Below the pieces are notes generated by a model, which was not told the origin of the DNA, ran no database searches, and saw only the letters and a program-made list of their open reading frames with translations. Source: Sulfurimonas sp. (GTDB lineage: Bacteria; Campylobacterota; Campylobacteria; Campylobacterales; Sulfurimonadaceae). Taken from it: a stretch of DNA of 8,700 nt. Both the position numbers and the translations under genes were made by a program. The stretch spans positions 1 to 8,700 of the forward strand of contig JALSMC010000255.1 in NCBI GenBank assembly GCA_026987995.1, in the 5' to 3' direction. Shown here in pieces: positions 1 through 6,340 of the stretch; position 1 is the stretch's first letter; every line of letters starts with the position of its first letter.

Positions 1-109
1 AGTAGTAAGGGTTACTCTCATTTAAGTACTCTTGTATAGTCTCTTGAGTGAAGAGTGTTTGGGAAAAGAGAAGTAGGGGTGAAAGCATAAGAGAAAATAT
101 CTTTAACAT
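1..109 (-). CDS. TolC-family outer-membrane protein, N-terminus only (partial)
   Basis: This is the first 36 codons of a gene that runs off the left edge. The ATG sits in a TAATG overlap with the stop codon of the upstream HlyD gene, so the two are probably translationally coupled. The product begins with a short signal peptide (MLKIFS, then a Leu/Pro/Phe-rich core to about residue 17). It is followed by FTQETIQEYLNESNPYY, which resembles the start of mature TolC/OEP proteins (a Leu-Thr-x-Glu-x-Ala-like helix ending in Asn-Pro). The expected role is the outer-membrane channel that docks onto the HlyD adaptor and completes a trans-envelope conduit. Identity rests on a short stretch plus position in the operon, and another exported outer-membrane protein is possible. 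No strong Shine-Dalgarno lies close to the ATG; the nearest GGAG is about 13 nt upstream, which also favours coupling. Confidence 0.72.
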   Translation of the reverse strand, partial: MLKIFSLMLSPLLLFSQTLFTQETIQEYLNESNPYY

Positions 110-1389
110 TACTTTGTACTTACTCCAGGGGTAATCATCTTAGGTGGCTGTGCTGAGAGGATTCTCCATATCTCATACCAGATAGGAACAGTTGATATTC
201 GTACCCAAAGACTCGCTTGTGTTCCTATCTTTAGATGTTCGCTTGAAGGCCAGAGTGATTCGCTATCTTCATGATCTTCGGTAATGATGGCATAGTAAGC
301 ACCTTTTTGATAAGAAGAACGCTCTATAGCAGTAATCACACCTGCATAAGTACCGTGTTGAATCTTTGGCCAACCAGAAATCTGTAAAGAGGGCCATCCA
401 TAAAACATGATTCTTGTTTTAAGTCCTACTTTTATAAGTGGCATATGAAAGTCAGATACTTTTACTCTTATAGCCCTTTGTGTTACAATAGGGGAAAAGT
501 AGAGAATATTTTCACCCTTTTTTATGAGCCTATTTTTATCATTGAGATAGACTCTAACTACATAACCATCGCTCTTGGCAAGTACTTCACGCTTTTGATA
601 ACGCGAGAGGTTTATTGTGTCGCGTTTGATGTTTTGCTTGAGAGTGTTAAGTAGGTTTTGAGTAATTAAAATATCATTTTTAAATGAATTGATTTGAACA
701 CTGTTTTTATGTTTGAAGTTTTCTCTTTTTTGTTTTGTAATTGCTAGTTCGCTTGTAGCATTTTGTATATCTAATAAAATCTTTTGAAATTTTGCATCTG
801 TTTGAAGATACTGAGTATATCTAAGTTCTAGTTGGCGTTTAGACTCGATACCCTCTTCATAAAGTACTTTAATCCTTGTATAGTTGATATTGTCAATACT
901 TTTTTGGTTTGCAAGAGCTAATTTTTGTGCACTCAGTGCTTGAAGTGAGTTTTTAACTTGGTTTATAGTTTTATCATAGATTTCAAGTGTCACTTTTGTA
1001 ATACGGTAAAGACTTTGTAGGTTCTCTTTGAGATGCTTTAATTTTATAACTTCATTGTCATATTTTTGATTGCTCTGCTCTTTTATTGAAGAAAGACTCT
1101 GTTGGTACTGTGCATCTAAGTCTATCATCTTAAAAAGAGGCTCTCCCTTTTTCACAAACTGATTCTCTTTGACATAAATCTCTTCTAGAAAACCATTTAT
1201 AGTTGCAGCAATCTCATAGTCTCTTTGTATAGGATCAAGTGCTGTAAGTTTACCTTCTCCCGCAACAGTCTGCTGCCAAGGTAAAAAGAGCATAAGTATA
1301 AAAACAGCTAAAATAGTAGCAGTAATAAGAAGAAACTTTTTTACAATGGGATGCTGTTTAAGGGACTCTAAAACTGTAAAATTATACAT
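109..1389 (-). CDS. HlyD-family periplasmic adaptor (membrane fusion protein)
   Basis: The 426-aa product links an inner-membrane exporter to an outer-membrane channel in type I secretion or tripartite efflux. Residues 1-17 are cytoplasmic and 18-37 form one membrane anchor. LPWQQTVAGEGKL (36-48) is typical of the N-terminal beta strand in one HlyD subfamily. The first half of a lipoyl-like (barrel-sandwich) domain lies at about 60-90, with INGFLEEIYVKENQFVKKGE. A long helical hairpin, rich in Lys, Gln and Leu, spans about 95-265. The second lipoyl half is at about 266-300 (AKSDGYVVRV then LIKKGE), and beta-barrel and membrane-proximal strands fill 300-400. The ATG overlaps the end of the upstream membrane gene by 8 bp and has an AAGAAGG ribosome-binding site 6 nt upstream. 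The TolC-like gene follows with a TAATG overlap. The substrate cannot be read from the sequence. Confidence 0.93.
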   Translation of the reverse strand: MYNFTVLESLKQHPIVKKFLLITATILAVFILMLFLPWQQTVAGEGKLTALDPIQRDYEIAATINGFLEEIYVKENQFVKKGEPLFKMIDLDAQYQQSLSSIKEQSNQKYDNEVIKLKHLKENLQSLYRITKVTLEIYDKTINQVKNSLQALSAQKLALANQKSIDNINYTRIKVLYEEGIESKRQLELRYTQYLQTDAKFQKILLDIQNATSELAITKQKRENFKHKNSVQINSFKNDILITQNLLNTLKQNIKRDTINLSRYQKREVLAKSDGYVVRVYLNDKNRLIKKGENILYFSPIVTQRAIRVKVSDFHMPLIKVGLKTRIMFYGWPSLQISGWPKIQHGTYAGVITAIERSSYQKGAYYAIITEDHEDSESLWPSSEHLKIGTQASLWVRISTVPIWYEIWRILSAQPPKMITPGVSTK

Positions 1390-2332
1390 GCTCAGCCTTC
1401 TTCAAAGCACGTGAGAGCTTGTCTATCTTATAAAAGCCTTCAACCATGTCGTAGATGTAGTCTATCTGTTTCATAAAGCTTCTTAAACCATTCAAAACAG
1501 AAAGAATAATAATTTCAATAGCAACAAAATCCCCAATAGGAATAGTTCCTTCAAATACAAGATAACCACCTAAGATAAAGAAAGAACTCAGTATTAGACC
1601 CTCTATGAAGAAACTCACAGCGAGTTGTTTTGCTATGACACTAAACATATCTCTTCTTGTCTCTAAAAAATGTATAAGCAGAGTATCGAGTTTACTTAAT
1701 GTTTCTGTATGCGAAGATTTCTCATCGCTTATATTTTGAATAAAATAAATTGCTTCATGTTTAGCATCTGAGCGTTTAATAGCTAAACGAGGTCCATGTC
1801 TACCCAGTCTTAGAACAATAGTTAAAAATAAAAGTATAAAAACAATCGCAAGTATAAAGAAGTTAAGATCAAAAATAAGGAGTAGTAAAAGACTCACAAT
1901 TATTTTGATAACAAGTCCTGAACCATTCATTAAAAGTGCTGGTAAAAGTTTTTGAATGGCTACTACATCAAAAAAGTAGTTCATATACTTATCAATTTCA
2001 TCATGTTGGTCTTCTCGGTTCTCAAGTGCTAGCATTGATGTATTAATGGCATTTTTTATAAATATACCTTGCTCAAACTTTTCAATCATATACTCTTTTA
2101 GAACTTGTATGAGAGCAATCATCATAAAAACTACAATAATAATAAAACTTAAAACAGTTATGGAAACAGTAGCATGTGCTAAAACACTGTTAATAATAAA
2201 AGCAGCAGTCAATGGACTTACCATAAGCAGTGTTGCTTCTAAAGTAGAGTAGTAAAGAAGATATGAAATATTTTTTTTATCTTCATAAATGATACTTTTT
2301 AGATTTGTGTAAATCAGGTCTGTAATATGCAC
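1382..2332 (-). CDS. ABC-exporter transmembrane domain protein lacking an ATPase domain
   Basis: This 316-aa inner-membrane protein resembles the six-helix domain of type I ABC exporters. Membrane segments lie at about 28-50, 57-77, 134-155, 158-175, 238-260 and 267-285. Cytoplasmic helical extensions between them include SDAKHEAIYFIQN (188-200), the region that normally contacts the ATPase. The C-terminal stretch IPIGDFVAIEIIILSVL followed by YKIDKLSRAL is the usual end of the membrane domain just before the linker to the nucleotide-binding domain. The protein then stops (EHV). It has no Walker A, ABC signature or Walker B. The start is GTG, with AAGGG five bases upstream. The end overlaps the HlyD start by 8 bp, so the short form looks like a stable gene design and not a random frameshift. 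It likely energises export only with a separately encoded ATPase. The transported substrate is unknown. Confidence 0.85.
   Translation of the reverse strand: MHITDLIYTNLKSIIYEDKKNISYLLYYSTLEATLLMVSPLTAAFIINSVLAHATVSITVLSFIIIVVFMMIALIQVLKEYMIEKFEQGIFIKNAINTSMLALENREDQHDEIDKYMNYFFDVVAIQKLLPALLMNGSGLVIKIIVSLLLLLIFDLNFFILAIVFILLFLTIVLRLGRHGPRLAIKRSDAKHEAIYFIQNISDEKSSHTETLSKLDTLLIHFLETRRDMFSVIAKQLAVSFFIEGLILSSFFILGGYLVFEGTIPIGDFVAIEIIILSVLNGLRSFMKQIDYIYDMVEGFYKIDKLSRALKKAEHV
1396..1402 (-). promoter_or_regulatory. Ribosome-binding site of the HlyD gene
   Basis: AAGAAGG on the minus strand lies 6 nt before the HlyD ATG and inside the last codons of the upstream membrane gene. It supports the chosen start and an overlapping, co-translated arrangement. 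Confidence 0.65.
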
Positions 2333-2359
2333 AGCTTCCCTTATATATTGTTTTGTACT

Positions 2360-2365
2360 ATCATA
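2360..2365 (-). promoter_or_regulatory. Candidate -10 box for the export operon
   Basis: TATGAT on the minus strand lies about 27 nt before the GTG start and is preceded by a T-run and GG. This fits the Campylobacterota housekeeping promoter style, in which upstream T-rich tracts replace a -35 box. It is a motif match only. Confidence 0.4.
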
Positions 2366-2378
2366 TCCAAAAAGTGTT

Positions 2379-2408
2379 AATTAGATGAAAAATAGAAGAA
2401 AATTAGAT
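2379..2408. repeat. Direct repeat AATTAGAT, two copies in the divergent promoter region
   Basis: AATTAGAT occurs at 2379-2386 and 2401-2408. The copies are 22 bp apart start to start (about two helical turns) and lie between the two divergent -10 boxes. It could be an operator for a regulator binding one DNA face, but the gap is so A/T-rich that chance is a real explanation. Confidence 0.25.
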
Positions 2409-2417
2409 AATTTATTA

Positions 2418-2423
2418 TATAAT
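2418..2423 (+). promoter_or_regulatory. Candidate -10 box for the methyltransferase gene
   Basis: A perfect TATAAT lies 25 nt before the methyltransferase ATG, leaving a leader of roughly 18 nt that contains the AGAGAG ribosome-binding site (2435-2440). No good -35 box is present, as is common in Campylobacterota. Confidence 0.5.
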
Positions 2424-2448
2424 TGTAGTTAAAAAGAGAGAATTATAT

Positions 2449-3003
2449 ATGATTGAAGATAAAGAACGCTGGAACAAACGCCATGTCGAAAAACCGATGC
2501 GACACAACACTGAACCATTATTGCAAAAGTATATAGATGAAGCACAAGTAGGTGAGGCTTTAGATATTGCATGTGGAACAGGGCGAAACACTCACTTTAT
2601 AGAAGAAAAAGGTTTTGTGGTGGATGCTGTTGACATAAGTGATTATGCACTTTCACAACTCAAAGATACAAAAAATATAAAAAAGTTTGAAGTAGATTTA
2701 GATACATATAACTTAGAGATAAATAAGTATGACCTTATTGTAAACATCAACTTTCTCTCACGGCGTTTAATGCCTCAGATAAAAGAAGCTCTTCGCGATG
2801 GTGGGGTAGTGATATTTGAGACATTTATTATTGCTCATGGTGATTTTACACAGCCTGTGAACCCTGAGTTTCTACTTCGCAAAAATGAACTACTGCACTC
2901 CTTTATCGGGCTTGATATTATCTATTATGAAGAAAGAAGAGATACTAATCTAAGAGGAGAAGATACCATGGTGGCTTCTCTAGTAGCAAGAAAATCTTCT
3001 TAG
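2449..3003 (+). CDS. Class I SAM-dependent methyltransferase, TehB/UbiE-like
   Basis: The 184-aa cytosolic protein has a Rossmann-type methyltransferase fold. Motif I is ALDIACGTGRN (37-47), the glycine-rich SAM loop. The acidic residue that holds the SAM ribose is probably D62 in DAVDIS (59-64). Motif IV is YDLIVNINFLSRRL (94-107), and LRDGGVVIFETF (115-126) is the usual strand after it. The N-terminal RWNKRH is typical of small proteins in this broad family, often labelled TehB-like or tellurite-resistance. The substrate cannot be told from the sequence, and I do not claim tellurite resistance. The ATG has AGAGAG 8 nt upstream and a TATAAT box before that. It is divergent from the export operon, and selO follows in the same direction after 72 bp, so the two may share a transcript. 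Nothing in it looks truncated. Confidence 0.88.
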   Translation: MIEDKERWNKRHVEKPMRHNTEPLLQKYIDEAQVGEALDIACGTGRNTHFIEEKGFVVDAVDISDYALSQLKDTKNIKKFEVDLDTYNLEINKYDLIVNINFLSRRLMPQIKEALRDGGVVIFETFIIAHGDFTQPVNPEFLLRKNELLHSFIGLDIIYYEERRDTNLRGEDTMVASLVARKSS

Positions 3004-3075
3004 CCTTTTCAAAGAGGGAAAAACTAGCTAGATAATAGTGGCGATGATTTAAAAGTATATCTGTAGTATTTCATT
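3004..3075. other. Gap between methyltransferase and selO, no clear signal
   Basis: The 72-bp gap holds no convincing hairpin terminator, no clear -10 box and no Shine-Dalgarno close to the selO ATG. The only symmetry is the 8-bp palindrome CTAGCTAG, which is too short to mean much. Read-through from the methyltransferase promoter is therefore plausible. Confidence 0.4.
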
Positions 3076-4515
3076 ATGAAAATTGATACTATGCACCTTA
3101 TAACTCCTTATCTTTCACTAAATGAGGAGTTCTACAACTTAACTAAAAGTGACCCACTAGAAGAGCCTTACCTTATAAGCTTTAATCCAGAGGCAGCAAA
3201 ACTCATTGACCTTGATGAAAGAAGTGCTGAGGATCCTCTTTTAGTCTCACTTCTAAACGGTACTTTTATTCCAAAGGGTAGTGCTCCTTTTTCGATGGCT
3301 TATGCTGGACACCAGTTTGGACACTATAACCCATGGTTAGGAGATGGAAGAGCTATTAACCTTGGTACACTTAATGGTTGGAACTTACAAACAAAGGGTA
3401 GCGGAGAAACACTATACTCTCGTTCTGCAGATGGAAGAGCTGCTATTCGTTCCTCTATAAGAGAGTATCTTATGAGTGAGTCTATGTTTCATCTTGGTAT
3501 TGCGACTACAAGAGCAGTAGCAATCATAGGCTCAAAAACAAAAATCATCCGAAACGCGGTAGAAAATGCAGCAGTTGTTATGCGAATGTCATCATCTTGG
3601 GTTCGTTTTGGTACATTTGAGTACTTTTACTATAACCGTCAGCATGACAGACTAGAAGAGTTAGCAGAGTATGTCATAGCCGAATCATTTCCTCACTTAG
3701 AAGGGGATGATGACAGACTACTAAAGATGTTTTGTGAAGTGGTGGATAAAACTGCACTACTTATAGCACAGTGGCAAGGTATAGGCTTTAACCATGGTGT
3801 CATGAACACTGACAATATGTCCATAGCAGGTTTAACGATAGACTACGGACCTTTTGCTATGATGGATGACTTTAACTTTGGTTATATTTGTAACTGTTCA
3901 GACAAAGTTGGACGCTATAGTTATGCAGAACAGCCAAATGTGGCTTACTGGAATCTGACTATGCTTGCAAAAGCACTCTCCCCAATTATACCCAAAGATA
4001 AGATGGATAAAAAACTCAAAGAGTATGGAGATTTTCTTTATCCAAATGCTTATATAAATGTCATCCGTAAAAAGATTGGTTTGAGTAAGAGTGTTGAGAA
4101 TGATGCCCAGCTTGTTGAAGAGTTAATTATCGCTCTGCATGATGCTTTTGTTGACTACACACTTTTTTTCCGTACACTGAGTCATTACACGGGAAATAGA
4201 GAAGCTCTCTATGATATTGCCATGGATCCTGTTGTGATAGATAAATGGTTAGAGATGTATGACAAACGACTTCTTCTTGAAGAGAATACAGCAGAGCAAC
4301 GAGTAAAAATGATGTTACAGGTAAACCCAAAGTATGTTCTAAAAAACCATATGCTTCAAGAAGCTATAGAAGAAGCTGAAAAAGGTGATTTTAAAAAAGT
4401 AGAAGAACTTCTGTATATCGCTTCACACCCTTACGATGAACTTCCAGAGTTTGAACACTTCGCGGGGGATACACCAGAAGAATATAAAAACATAGGGCTC
4501 TCTTGTTCTTCATGA
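3076..4515 (+). CDS. selO: Protein adenylyltransferase SelO (YdiU family)
   Basis: SelO has a kinase-like fold but binds ATP in the reverse orientation and transfers AMP to Ser, Thr or Tyr of target proteins; in E. coli it acts in redox homeostasis. At 479 aa it matches the E. coli length (478). Visible hallmarks are GHQFGHYNPWLGDGRA (78-93), LQTKGSG with K107, the GDGRAAIRSS-like stretch (DGRAAIRSSIREYL, 119-132), and HGVMNTDNMS (240-249) with D246 and N247. D256 in DYGPF corresponds to the kinase DFG Asp. The protein ends LSCSS, with Cys477 where eukaryotic SelO has selenocysteine. Cys272 sits in GYICNCSD, equivalent to the Cys that pairs with the C-terminal Cys in E. coli SelO. An in-frame TAG at 3064-3066 limits the start to this ATG or the one at 3091. 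Neither has a clear ribosome-binding site. It converges on the AlkC gene with 13 bp between stops. Confidence 0.96.
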   Translation: MKIDTMHLITPYLSLNEEFYNLTKSDPLEEPYLISFNPEAAKLIDLDERSAEDPLLVSLLNGTFIPKGSAPFSMAYAGHQFGHYNPWLGDGRAINLGTLNGWNLQTKGSGETLYSRSADGRAAIRSSIREYLMSESMFHLGIATTRAVAIIGSKTKIIRNAVENAAVVMRMSSSWVRFGTFEYFYYNRQHDRLEELAEYVIAESFPHLEGDDDRLLKMFCEVVDKTALLIAQWQGIGFNHGVMNTDNMSIAGLTIDYGPFAMMDDFNFGYICNCSDKVGRYSYAEQPNVAYWNLTMLAKALSPIIPKDKMDKKLKEYGDFLYPNAYINVIRKKIGLSKSVENDAQLVEELIIALHDAFVDYTLFFRTLSHYTGNREALYDIAMDPVVIDKWLEMYDKRLLLEENTAEQRVKMMLQVNPKYVLKNHMLQEAIEEAEKGDFKKVEELLYIASHPYDELPEFEHFAGDTPEEYKNIGLSCSS

Positions 4516-4528
4516 TATAAGGCTTTGC

Positions 4529-5611
4529 TTAGAGTAGTCTAAATATGACTTCTTTAAAAACATGACCGTTTATGATGATTGAGAGTTTTTGCTCACCTTT
4601 GTAGTAAACGCGAGTGCTTATGGGTCTAAAGGAGTATGTTTTAGAGACACTTTTTTTAGACTCTTTAAAATCTCCCTCTAAAATCTTAAAAACTTTTTTA
4701 TTATGTTTATTGTTTTTGCGCAAAAGCCCTAAAGCATACTCTATTCGTAGTTTTCGCAGTGGCGTTTGACTCTGTATGTCAAAAGAAAATATTAACTCCT
4801 CTCCCATCATAATATCACTTGTATGTATAAAATTCTCCAAAGAAGTATTAGTCGGTGCATTAAATCCAAAAAGTGCTAAGGTTTCGCTATCACTTGCTTT
4901 GAGTAGAGTTCTGCATCCATGTTTTAGTAGGGCATCCCTCTCTTTAGAAAACCCAAGCCACTTTTTTGTGAGTGCTTTTATTATCTCAGGATTATCTTTT
5001 GAGATGTCATTAAGATTATTAGCTACACTTTTACGAACATAAGTACTACTATCATCTTTTAAACACTCTAAAATTTCTAAAACTTTTGTAGGGTCTTTTT
5101 TAAACGCGGGTAGAGCAACAGCCCAAGGTAAACGCGACCTCGAACCCTCACTTGCTAAACGCCGAACATGCTCATCTTCTGAGCCAGCCCAAGTAAGCAT
5201 CTGCTCCATAGTCTCTTTTTCATACTTACTTATAAACCTACGAATGGCAAACTCAGAAGAAGAACCCACTGTAAAAACCTCAAGGGCTTCCATTGAAGTA
5301 GAGAACGATTCTAAACCATAAACTTCTACAAAGTCTTGAAAAATCATATTCTCAAGCGCATATTTATGGTTCATTCTATTAAATATCAAACAAAGAAGAT
5401 TTATTGCTCTGGAGTACTCTTTTGGCAGAAAATCCCCAAGTTTTGTTGCAATATGTCGCATTCTTTCTTTAAGTTCATAACTCTCCCACTCAGAGCTAAA
5501 AACCGTCACTTTAAATAAAGAGTCTTTAAATGTAGGGTACTCATGTATGGTGTTCTCACAAAGTAAATTTATGTACTCTTCGTTGTATAAATTTTTTAAA
5601 AGTTGAGCCAC
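4529..5611 (-). CDS. alkC: AlkC-family DNA alkylation repair glycosylase with C-terminal Ig-like region
   Basis: AlkC/AlkD-type glycosylases remove alkylated bases, such as 3-methyladenine, using HEAT-like helical repeats and no base flipping. The helical repeats fill about residues 1-245. They include the family signatures HVRRLASEGSRSRLPWA (148-164) and YVRKSVANNLNDISKD (191-206). Residues about 262-360 are predicted beta-rich (MGEELIFSFDIQS, LRKLRIEYAL, KLSIIINGHVFKEVIF) and match the Ig-like domain found in some AlkC proteins. I chose the GTG at 5611, giving 360 aa, over an in-frame TTG at 5638. GTG shares one base with the recO stop (TAGTG), has GGAAGG 6 nt upstream, and gives MAQLLKNLYNEE, the expected AlkC start. 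It is the second gene of a recO-alkC repair operon and converges on selO. AlkC is favoured over AlkD because of the signatures and the extra C-terminal domain. Confidence 0.88.
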   Translation of the reverse strand: MAQLLKNLYNEEYINLLCENTIHEYPTFKDSLFKVTVFSSEWESYELKERMRHIATKLGDFLPKEYSRAINLLCLIFNRMNHKYALENMIFQDFVEVYGLESFSTSMEALEVFTVGSSSEFAIRRFISKYEKETMEQMLTWAGSEDEHVRRLASEGSRSRLPWAVALPAFKKDPTKVLEILECLKDDSSTYVRKSVANNLNDISKDNPEIIKALTKKWLGFSKERDALLKHGCRTLLKASDSETLALFGFNAPTNTSLENFIHTSDIMMGEELIFSFDIQSQTPLRKLRIEYALGLLRKNNKHNKKVFKILEGDFKESKKSVSKTYSFRPISTRVYYKGEQKLSIIINGHVFKEVIFRLL

Positions 5612-6228
5612 TATAAGCCTTCCATCAGCACATTCCAAAGTCTATCGACCTCTTTATCACTTAAAAAAAGTGTAGATTTGTTTTCATAGAGTTCATTTAA
5701 AGCATCGCGTTTGATGCCGTAAGTGTGTGTGCAGTTATAGTGAGTTGGTAAAAATGCTCGAATGAGTGAGATATCGCCTACTATCTCTTTAGAACATAAG
5801 AAGCAGTAGTGTTCTTTATGCAGACGCCCCTCATGCTCTAAAAGTTTTACATAGACTTCAACAGCAACTCTTTTTGGGTTTTGTTTACTCCACCTCGTAG
5901 AAGCATCTTCAAAAAGTTCAAAGTAAAAAGAGCCTAACGCCTCTGCATCTTTCAAATGTTTATAAAAAAGCCCAGTAAAATCTTGCCAAAGCCTTAGTAG
6001 TTTATAGTCATTTATCCAAGGATAGCCTATATGCACAACATCTTTAAGCCGTCCAATAGTACTTTTTGCTGATGGCTCTATCTCATAGTCTATTTTAAAA
6101 CCAATGTTGATAGTTCCATGACGAGCCCCGTAGAACCGGTAAAGGGTCTCTAACTTATTTTTAGATAAAATGCTTACTATTAAGTCCTCATCTTTAACTT
6201 TATTAATGTTTATGATAAAACCTTGCAT
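5611..6228 (-). CDS. recO: Recombination mediator RecO, short Campylobacterota form
   Basis: RecO binds SSB-coated single-stranded DNA and, usually with RecR, loads RecA for gap repair and recombination. At 205 aa it is shorter than the roughly 240-aa E. coli protein but matches the Helicobacter/Campylobacter form. The N-terminal OB-fold includes MQGFIININKVKDEDLIVSI (1-20) and LYRFYGARHGTINIGF (29-44), with the family's DLIV strand. The rest is helical and contains CFLC (C142, C145) followed by HYNCTH (163-168), a probable zinc site like the four-ligand site in other RecO proteins, here with mixed Cys/His candidates. No in-frame GTG or TTG offers a competing start near the N-terminus. A TGGTATAAT promoter ends 6 nt before the ATG. 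The stop TAG shares its G with the GTG start of the AlkC gene, so expression of the two is probably coupled. Confidence 0.9.
   Translation of the reverse strand: MQGFIININKVKDEDLIVSILSKNKLETLYRFYGARHGTINIGFKIDYEIEPSAKSTIGRLKDVVHIGYPWINDYKLLRLWQDFTGLFYKHLKDAEALGSFYFELFEDASTRWSKQNPKRVAVEVYVKLLEHEGRLHKEHYCFLCSKEIVGDISLIRAFLPTHYNCTHTYGIKRDALNELYENKSTLFLSDKEVDRLWNVLMEGL
5618..5623 (-). promoter_or_regulatory. Ribosome-binding site deciding the AlkC start
   Basis: GGAAGG on the minus strand, inside the last codons of recO, lies 6 nt before the GTG at 5611. The competing TTG at 5638 has only AGAGG about 10 nt upstream. Spacing and the TAGTG junction favour GTG. Confidence 0.65.
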
Positions 6229-6234
6229 GCCGAG

Positions 6235-6243
6235 ATTATACCA
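6235..6243 (-). promoter_or_regulatory. Extended -10 promoter of recO, next to the start codon
   Basis: TGGTATAAT on the minus strand is a perfect extended -10 (TGnTATAAT). Only CTCGGC, 6 nt, separates it from the recO ATG. The usual distance to the transcription start puts +1 at or within a base or two of the A of ATG. There is no Shine-Dalgarno and no good -35 box. Confidence 0.6.
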
Positions 6244-6286
6244 AATTAACCTTATTTTAATGCTTCTTTAGATATCCTTCCATACT

Positions 6287-6292
6287 TATAAT
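6287..6292 (+). promoter_or_regulatory. Candidate -10 box for gltB
   Basis: TATAAT lies 48 nt before the gltB ATG, giving a leader of about 40 nt. The -35 region (TTCTTT) is weak. A second, poorer candidate, TAAAAT, is at 6298-6303. The box is divergent from the recO promoter. Confidence 0.45.
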
Positions 6293-6340
6293 ATTCATAA
6301 AATATAAAAGAATTACCTCTCATAATTACGAAGGATTACA

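Noticed and set aside
445..654. 69-codon open frame on the plus strand
   Set aside because: It lies wholly within the HlyD coding region on the opposite strand, has no ribosome-binding site and no recognisable protein features.
2046..2252. 68-codon open frame on the plus strand, opposite the ABC membrane domain gene
   Set aside because: It is a shadow of hydrophobic codons in the real gene, with no start signals.
2449..3003. Naming the methyltransferase tehB and inferring tellurite resistance
   Set aside because: Only general SAM-fold motifs are visible; the family is broad and nothing in the context supports tellurite handling.
4127..4330. 67-codon open frame opposite selO
   Set aside because: SelO is strongly supported across this region, and the antisense product has no family features.
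4490..4560. Bidirectional terminator between selO and the AlkC gene
   Set aside because: Only a 4-bp imperfect stem (AGTC/GACT) is visible, with no G/C-rich hairpin followed by a T-run on either strand.
4776..5042. 88-codon open frame opposite the AlkC gene
   Set aside because: It overlaps conserved AlkC repeats on the other strand and has no ribosome-binding site.
6311..6329. Direct repeat AATTAC in the gltB leader
   Set aside because: The 6-bp repeat in A/T-rich DNA is expected by chance and has no symmetry or typical operator spacing.
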